Positions 61,801 through 64,000 of a DNA stretch of 64,000 nucleotides are shown here, piece by piece (positions within the stretch are counted from its first letter, which is position 1; each line of letters begins with the position of its first letter). The stretch is from Erinaceus europaeus. Its lineage: Eukaryota; Chordata; Mammalia; Eulipotyphla; Erinaceidae. The notes beneath the pieces are model-generated. The model did not search any database. It was not told where the DNA came from and saw only the letters and a list, made by a program, of their open reading frames with translations. Made by a program: the position numbers and the translations under genes. The stretch covers positions 113,232,447 to 113,296,446 of the forward strand of contig NC_080164.1 in NCBI RefSeq assembly GCF_950295315.1, in the 5' to 3' direction.

Positions 61801-62765
61801 TAATTATTTTAAGCTTTGGTGAACACACTGTTTTGTGTACGACTCTGCCAGTTCTGGGGCCCAGAGAAGGACCATTGATGGCAACAACAGGACTGCTGCT
61901 GAGGAAGGAGGATGTGCTGCTGAGTTTAAAGATTTTTTTTTAACTATCTGTATTTATTATATTGGATAGAGACAGCTAGAAATTGAGAGGGGAGAGGAAG
62001 ATAGAGAGAGAGTGAGAGAGAGAGACACCTGCAGCCCTGCTTCACCACTTGCAAAGCTTTCCCCCTGCAGGTGGGGACCAGGGACTCAAACCTGGGTCCT
62101 TGCACACTGTAACATGTGCAATCAACCAGGTGTGCCACCACCCAGCCCCTAGAGATTTTTTTAAATATTTATTTATTCCCTTTTGTTGCCCTTGTTGTTT
62201 TATTGTTGTAGTTATTATTGATGCTGTTGTTGTTGGGTAGGACAGAGAGAAATGGAGAGAGGAGGGGAAGACAGAGGGGGAGAGAAAGAGACACCTGCAA
62301 ACCTGCTTCACTGCTTGTGAAGCGACTCCCCTTCAGGTGGGGAGCGGGGGGCTGGAACCAGGATCCTTACGCCAGTCCTTGCGCTTTGTGCCACCTGCAC
62401 TTAACCCGCTGCGCTACCACCTGACTCCTTTGCTGAGTTTATATTGTGCAATGAAGTAACTGGGTATGAGAAGGAAAAGCAATCCTCAAGGAACACTGGC
62501 ATCCATCTGGGAAGGCAGTGGAGACCAGCTAAAGTAAGGACATCAATCATCAATGCAGAGAATTATTAGGGTTACTAGTGAATTTTTTTTTTTGGTGGAA
62601 ATTCTCTTATTAGTTAATACCACCTTGTATAGCTATAACTAAAATATGTTGTTAATTTAACAAATTACATGCAGAGAAGAATCTTTACAATGGATCACTG
62701 ATCACTGACATGTTCTTTAACTACTCACCTAAAAAGCTGATAGCATGGAATGTATTTCTGAATGT
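52452..62765 (-). CDS. ABRAXAS1: ABRAXAS1 (FAM175A/CCDC98), BRCA1-A complex scaffold, exons 3-9
   Basis: Known role: nuclear scaffold linking RAP80, BRCC36, BRCC45 and MERIT40 to BRCA1 at ubiquitinated chromatin breaks. Seven exons (3-9) join in phase: part of the MPN-like domain ([32 protein letters not shown]), a coiled coil ([20 protein letters not shown] to [10 protein letters not shown]), and a divergent tail that keeps [14 protein letters not shown] and the terminal SPTF, the phospho-motif bound by the BRCA1 BRCT repeats. The catalytic JAMM residues are absent in this family as expected. Exons 1 and 2 (MEGESTSAV... and GFLLGEV... in human) were looked for and must lie right of 64000. 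Convergent with MRPS18C. Confidence 0.96.
52985..53070 (-). mobile_element. SINE-C, truncated
   Basis: AACCAGAGCACTGCTCAGC and GCCTCAGGCATGAGAC. Confidence 0.8.
53293..53410 (+). mobile_element. SINE-C
   Basis: GGGTAGATAGCGTAACGG to CAGTGCTGTGGTTAAAAA. Confidence 0.87.
53443..53698 (+). mobile_element. SINE-A ending near the ABRAXAS1 exon 8 donor
   Basis: GGAGTCAGGGGTAGCGCAGC to GGGCAACAAAAGGG; followed by 37 bp of intron before exon 8. Confidence 0.92.
53736..53847 (-). CDS. ABRAXAS1: ABRAXAS1 exon 8 (coiled coil)
   Basis: Acceptor TATTCTGCAG; encodes [37 protein letters not shown] and one base of Arg; donor GCAC|GTAAGT. Heptad-like spacing and a basic KRKR patch. A SINE-A tail ends about 37 bp past the donor. 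Confidence 0.95.
53848..54130. other. ABRAXAS1 intron 7 start, unassigned
   Basis: Nothing recognised. Confidence 0.5.
54131..54400 (+). mobile_element. SINE-A
   Basis: GGGAGTTGGGCAGTAGTACA to GGGCAACAAAAGGG. Confidence 0.92.
54473..54660 (+). mobile_element. SINE-E with internal tandem repeat
   Basis: GCAAAATAGCTCCGTTGGAC head; a segment with GGGAAGCTTGAG and TCTTGAGGG occurs twice. Confidence 0.68.
54661..54886. other. ABRAXAS1 intron 7, unassigned
   Basis: Nothing recognised. Confidence 0.5.
54898..55168 (-). mobile_element. SINE-A
   Basis: Target-site duplication GGCAGTAATAA at 54887-54897 and 55169-55179. Confidence 0.92.
55377..55585 (+). mobile_element. SINE-B
   Basis: GGGCCAGGAGGTAGTGCACC to CTATCCAATAATAAAG; flanked by ATCAACTC. 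Confidence 0.9.
55586..56547. other. ABRAXAS1 intron 7, old repeat-like stretch
   Basis: The part from about 56100 to 56460 (GAAATGTGAATGGATATAGC, TTAGGCCACTGAGACATTT) resembles an old interspersed mammalian repeat with the AGCCACTGAGA ending, which I cannot name securely. Confidence 0.35.
56548..56632 (-). CDS. ABRAXAS1: ABRAXAS1 exon 7 (85 nt)
   Basis: Acceptor TTTTTACAG; encodes [20 protein letters not shown] and ASLQEELK; donor TTAAAA|GTAAGT. Human reads [20 protein letters not shown]. Confidence 0.95.
56633..57251. other. ABRAXAS1 intron 6, unassigned
   Basis: SINE-free AT-rich sequence; nothing recognised. Confidence 0.5.
57252..57517 (-). mobile_element. SINE-A
   Basis: Flanked by CTAAAGTCTC on both sides. 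Confidence 0.92.
57828..57947 (-). CDS. ABRAXAS1: ABRAXAS1 exon 6 (120 nt)
   Basis: Acceptor TTTCTGCAG; encodes [20 protein letters not shown] and [14 protein letters not shown]; donor ACACAG|GTGAGA. Strong match to human. Confidence 0.95.
58079..59196 (+). mobile_element. L1 3' kilobase split by a SINE-A
   Basis: ORF2 C-terminal region ([20 protein letters not shown]; Cys-rich [18 protein letters not shown]) and 3' UTR to CCCCAATAAAG. Frame open from 58126 to 58572. Same subfamily as the 42.7-kb copy. Confidence 0.92.
58623..58877 (+). mobile_element. SINE-A nested in L1 with target deletion
   Basis: GGAGTCAGGCTGTAGTGCAG to GGGCAACAAAAGGG. No target-site duplication; about 39 bp of L1 are missing at the site. 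Confidence 0.9.
59199..59420 (-). mobile_element. SINE-A-long, truncated
   Basis: 3' module and tail, ending at GGCGATCCCCCTGCAGG; the tRNA-like head is absent. Confidence 0.82.
59701..59894 (-). CDS. ABRAXAS1: ABRAXAS1 exon 5 (194 nt)
   Basis: Acceptor GGTTGTTTTCAG-type site (TTTCAG) before GATGTGG; encodes [20 protein letters not shown] to EHALYKPQK; donor AAGGG|GTAAGT. MPN-like domain. Confidence 0.95.
60045..60555 (-). mobile_element. SINE-B split by a SINE-A
   Basis: Halves at 60045-60122 and 60436-60555 (CCACCACCTGGCCCC). Confidence 0.85.
60123..60418 (+). mobile_element. SINE-A with duplicated B box
   Basis: ATCCCGGTTCG occurs twice in a row before AACCCCGGCTCCCC. Flanks AAAAAAAGAACT. 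Confidence 0.93.
60822..60949 (+). mobile_element. SINE-C
   Basis: GGGTAGGTAACATAACGG to TAGTGCTCTGGTAAAAAA. Confidence 0.87.
60957..61090 (+). mobile_element. SINE-C
   Basis: GGGGTAGATAGTATAATGG; target-site duplication AAAGTATAG. Confidence 0.88.
61336..61402 (-). CDS. ABRAXAS1: ABRAXAS1 exon 4 (67 nt)
   Basis: Acceptor TTTTACAG; one base completes Ser, then [20 protein letters not shown] and KK; donor AAAAAG|GTATTC. Confidence 0.94.
61493..61706 (+). mobile_element. SINE-B
   Basis: Perfect 15-bp target-site duplication AAGAACAAATCCATA at 61478-61492 and 61707-61721. Confidence 0.94.
61937..62149 (-). mobile_element. SINE-B (serial site 4)
   Basis: ATTGGATAGAGACAGCTAG to CCACCACCCAGCCCC; AAAGATTTTT to the left, AGAGATTTTT to the right. 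Confidence 0.9.
62156..62428 (-). mobile_element. SINE-A (serial site 4)
   Basis: CCCTTTTGTTGCCCTTG to CTACCACCTGACTCC; TGCTGAGTTTA flanks the B and A pair together. Confidence 0.92.
62729..62765 (-). CDS. ABRAXAS1: ABRAXAS1 exon 3 (37 nt micro-exon)
   Basis: Too short for ORF calling. Gene strand: acceptor TTTTCCAG, then ACATTCAGAAATACATTCC, donor TTTTTAG|GTGAGT. Encodes (D)[11 protein letters not shown] and two bases of Ser, identical to human [13 protein letters not shown]. Joins exon 4 in phase. Confidence 0.95.
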
Positions 62766-62817
62766 CTGGAAAAGAAGAATTTTGGCCACAATTACCTTAA
62801 TTATAACTGGAATAATG

Positions 62818-62950
62818 TGTTTTGAACATGCCATGTTCAAGCATTTTACATTATTTAACCTTAAGAATGAGACAGATGTTATCAGTCCTTCCATTTTAAA
62901 GATGAGGTAAGAAATTAAGTAGCCCAGCCAAGTGGGTGGTGTAGTGAGAC
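62818..62950 (-). mobile_element. MIR-like ancient SINE
   Basis: TCCATTTTAAAGATGAGG and AAGTAGCCCAGCCAAG follow the MIR consensus pattern (CCATTTTACAGATGAGG). Confidence 0.6.
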
Positions 62951-63215
62951 TTGACAGAAAGTCTCATTTGTAACTCAAACACTATTCCTTCTAAATTGTT
63001 TTAAACCCAAATAGAGACCACATATCAAAAGATAAATTCAAACTGATTTATTTTCATTCAGTTTTTAAAAGTTTGTAGAAACCCCCCGCTTTTTTTTTTT
63101 TTACCCAATTGATGAAAATAGCTACTAAAGGGGTTTTTCTTTTGTTATTCCAAGTGGTTGTTTCATAAAGGATCTATCAAAGTTAACTACAGGGGGAAAA
63201 AAGTCATCTTTTAAA
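62951..63215. other. ABRAXAS1 intron 2, unassigned
   Basis: T12 run near 63091; searched for ABRAXAS1 exon 2, not found. Confidence 0.5.
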
Positions 63216-63438
63216 AGTGGTACACACTCTGGTTAAGCACACACACTAGACAGTGGTACACACTCTGGTTAAGCACACACACTAGTGTGTAAGGACTTGG
63301 GTTCAAGCCCCTGTTCCCCACCTGCAGAGGGATAGCTTCACAAGTAGTGAAGCAGGGCTGCAGGTGTCTCTGTCTGTTTTCTCTGTCTCCCTCTTCCCTC
63401 TCAATTTCTGTCTCTATCCAATAATAAATAGAGATAAG
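63216..63438 (+). mobile_element. SINE-B with a 36-bp duplicated head
   Basis: Two adjacent 36-bp units at 63216-63251 and 63252-63287, each with GGTACACACTCTGGTTAAGC. Confidence 0.9.
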
Positions 63439-63507
63439 TTTTATTCTCTAGTCAGTTTAAATATGACATCTATGCAGGAAAAGTGAAAATTCATTAGATA
63501 TTTAAAA

Positions 63508-63788
63508 TTTTTTTTCTGTTGTTTGTTTTTTGCCTCCAGGGTTATCACTGGGGCTCATGCCTGCACTACGAATGCACTGCTCCTGGAGGCCATTTTTCCC
63601 ATTTTTGTTGCCCTTGTTGTTACTGTTATTGTTGTTATTGCTATTGTTGGATAGGACAGAGAAAAATCAAGAGAGGAGGGGAAGACAGACTGGGAGGAAA
63701 AGATAAGACACCTGCAGACTTGCTTCACCACTTGTGAAGCGACACCCCTACAGGTGGGGAGCCAGGGGCTCGAACCGGGATTTTTAAG
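63508..63788 (-). mobile_element. SINE-A-long, truncated
   Basis: CCTCCAGGGTTATCACTGGG to GGGGCTCGAACCGGG. Confidence 0.9.
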
Positions 63789-63792
63789 CCTT

Positions 63793-63980
63793 TTTTTTTT
63801 CTTAATATCTTTATTGGAGAGAGACAGGCAGAAATTGAGAGGGAAGGTGGTAATAGAGGAGACAGCGACAGAGACACCTGCAGCCCTGCTTCACCACTCA
63901 CAAAGCTTTCCCCTGCAGGTGGGGATGGGAGCTTGAACCTGAGCCCTTGAGCACTGTAACGTGCGCCACCAACTGGCCCC
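63793..63980 (-). mobile_element. SINE-B
   Basis: ATCTTTATTGGAGAGAG to GCCACCAACTGGCCCC. Confidence 0.88.
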
Positions 63981-64000
63981 AGACATTTTTCTTCTAGCAA

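Noticed and set aside
62951..64000. ABRAXAS1 exons 1 and 2
   Set aside because: No match to GFLLGEVKGEAKNS or MEGESTSAVLSG; the region is SINE and unassigned intron.

Overview
This is vertebrate (placental mammal) genomic DNA. Short coding exons are separated by long introns with GT/AG boundaries, and well over half the window is retroposon sequence. Three genes are recognised by comparing exon translations with recalled human proteins: HELQ (minus strand), MRPS18C (plus strand) and ABRAXAS1 (minus strand). The order and orientation match the human 4q21.23 block. The dominant repeats are tRNA-derived SINEs with CT-rich and AAC-rich tails, of the sort described from Erinaceidae. I therefore infer a hedgehog (probably Erinaceus), with moderate confidence. 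No virus, CRISPR array, operon or bacterial gene was seen.

Layout. 1-40434: HELQ, 16 coding exons read right to left; the last two exons (about 80 residues by comparison with human) lie left of the window. 40435-40835: CpG-rich divergent promoter shared by HELQ and MRPS18C, with ETS-like and CCAAT motifs. 40836-49554: MRPS18C, six coding exons, complete. 49555-52451: convergent intergenic space and the ABRAXAS1 3' UTR. 52452-62765: ABRAXAS1 exons 9 to 3; exons 1 and 2 lie to the right of the window. HELQ is a DNA repair helicase and ABRAXAS1 is the BRCA1-A scaffold, so two repair genes flank a mitoribosomal gene; the only sharing visible in the sequence is the HELQ/MRPS18C promoter.

Repeat families (names are mine). 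SINE-A: about 270 bp, begins GGGAGTCGGGC, A box like TAGCGCAGCGG, B box like GGTTCGAGCCC, tail with AACAA units and GGGCAACAAAAGGG. A-long adds a 3' module containing GCAGTGGATTCGTAGTGC and ending near CCTGGAGGCAAAA. SINE-B: about 200 bp, begins GGGGCCAGGTGGTGG, ends CTATCCAATAAATAAA. SINE-C: about 120 bp, GGTAGATAGCATAATGG to AGCAGTGCTCTGGT. SINE-D: about 150 bp, GGAGGTGGTGCAGTGGATAAAGC. SINE-E: GAAATAGCTCACTTGG-like head. SINE-G: one 151-bp copy unlike the others. Repeat U: a poly(A)-tailed element of up to about 1 kb in four copies that I cannot name. There are also L1 copies (one 2.5 kb with most of ORF2), one MER5A-like hAT fossil, one Tigger-like MITE candidate and one MIR.

Most notable points: a 36-bp in-frame tandem duplication in HELQ exon 12; a decayed copy of HELQ exon 13 in the next intron; no GT at the expected HELQ exon 1 donor; an L1 inserted just upstream of the exon 9 branch-point region; and repeat U. 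I found no clear new biological system. All boundaries were read by eye.
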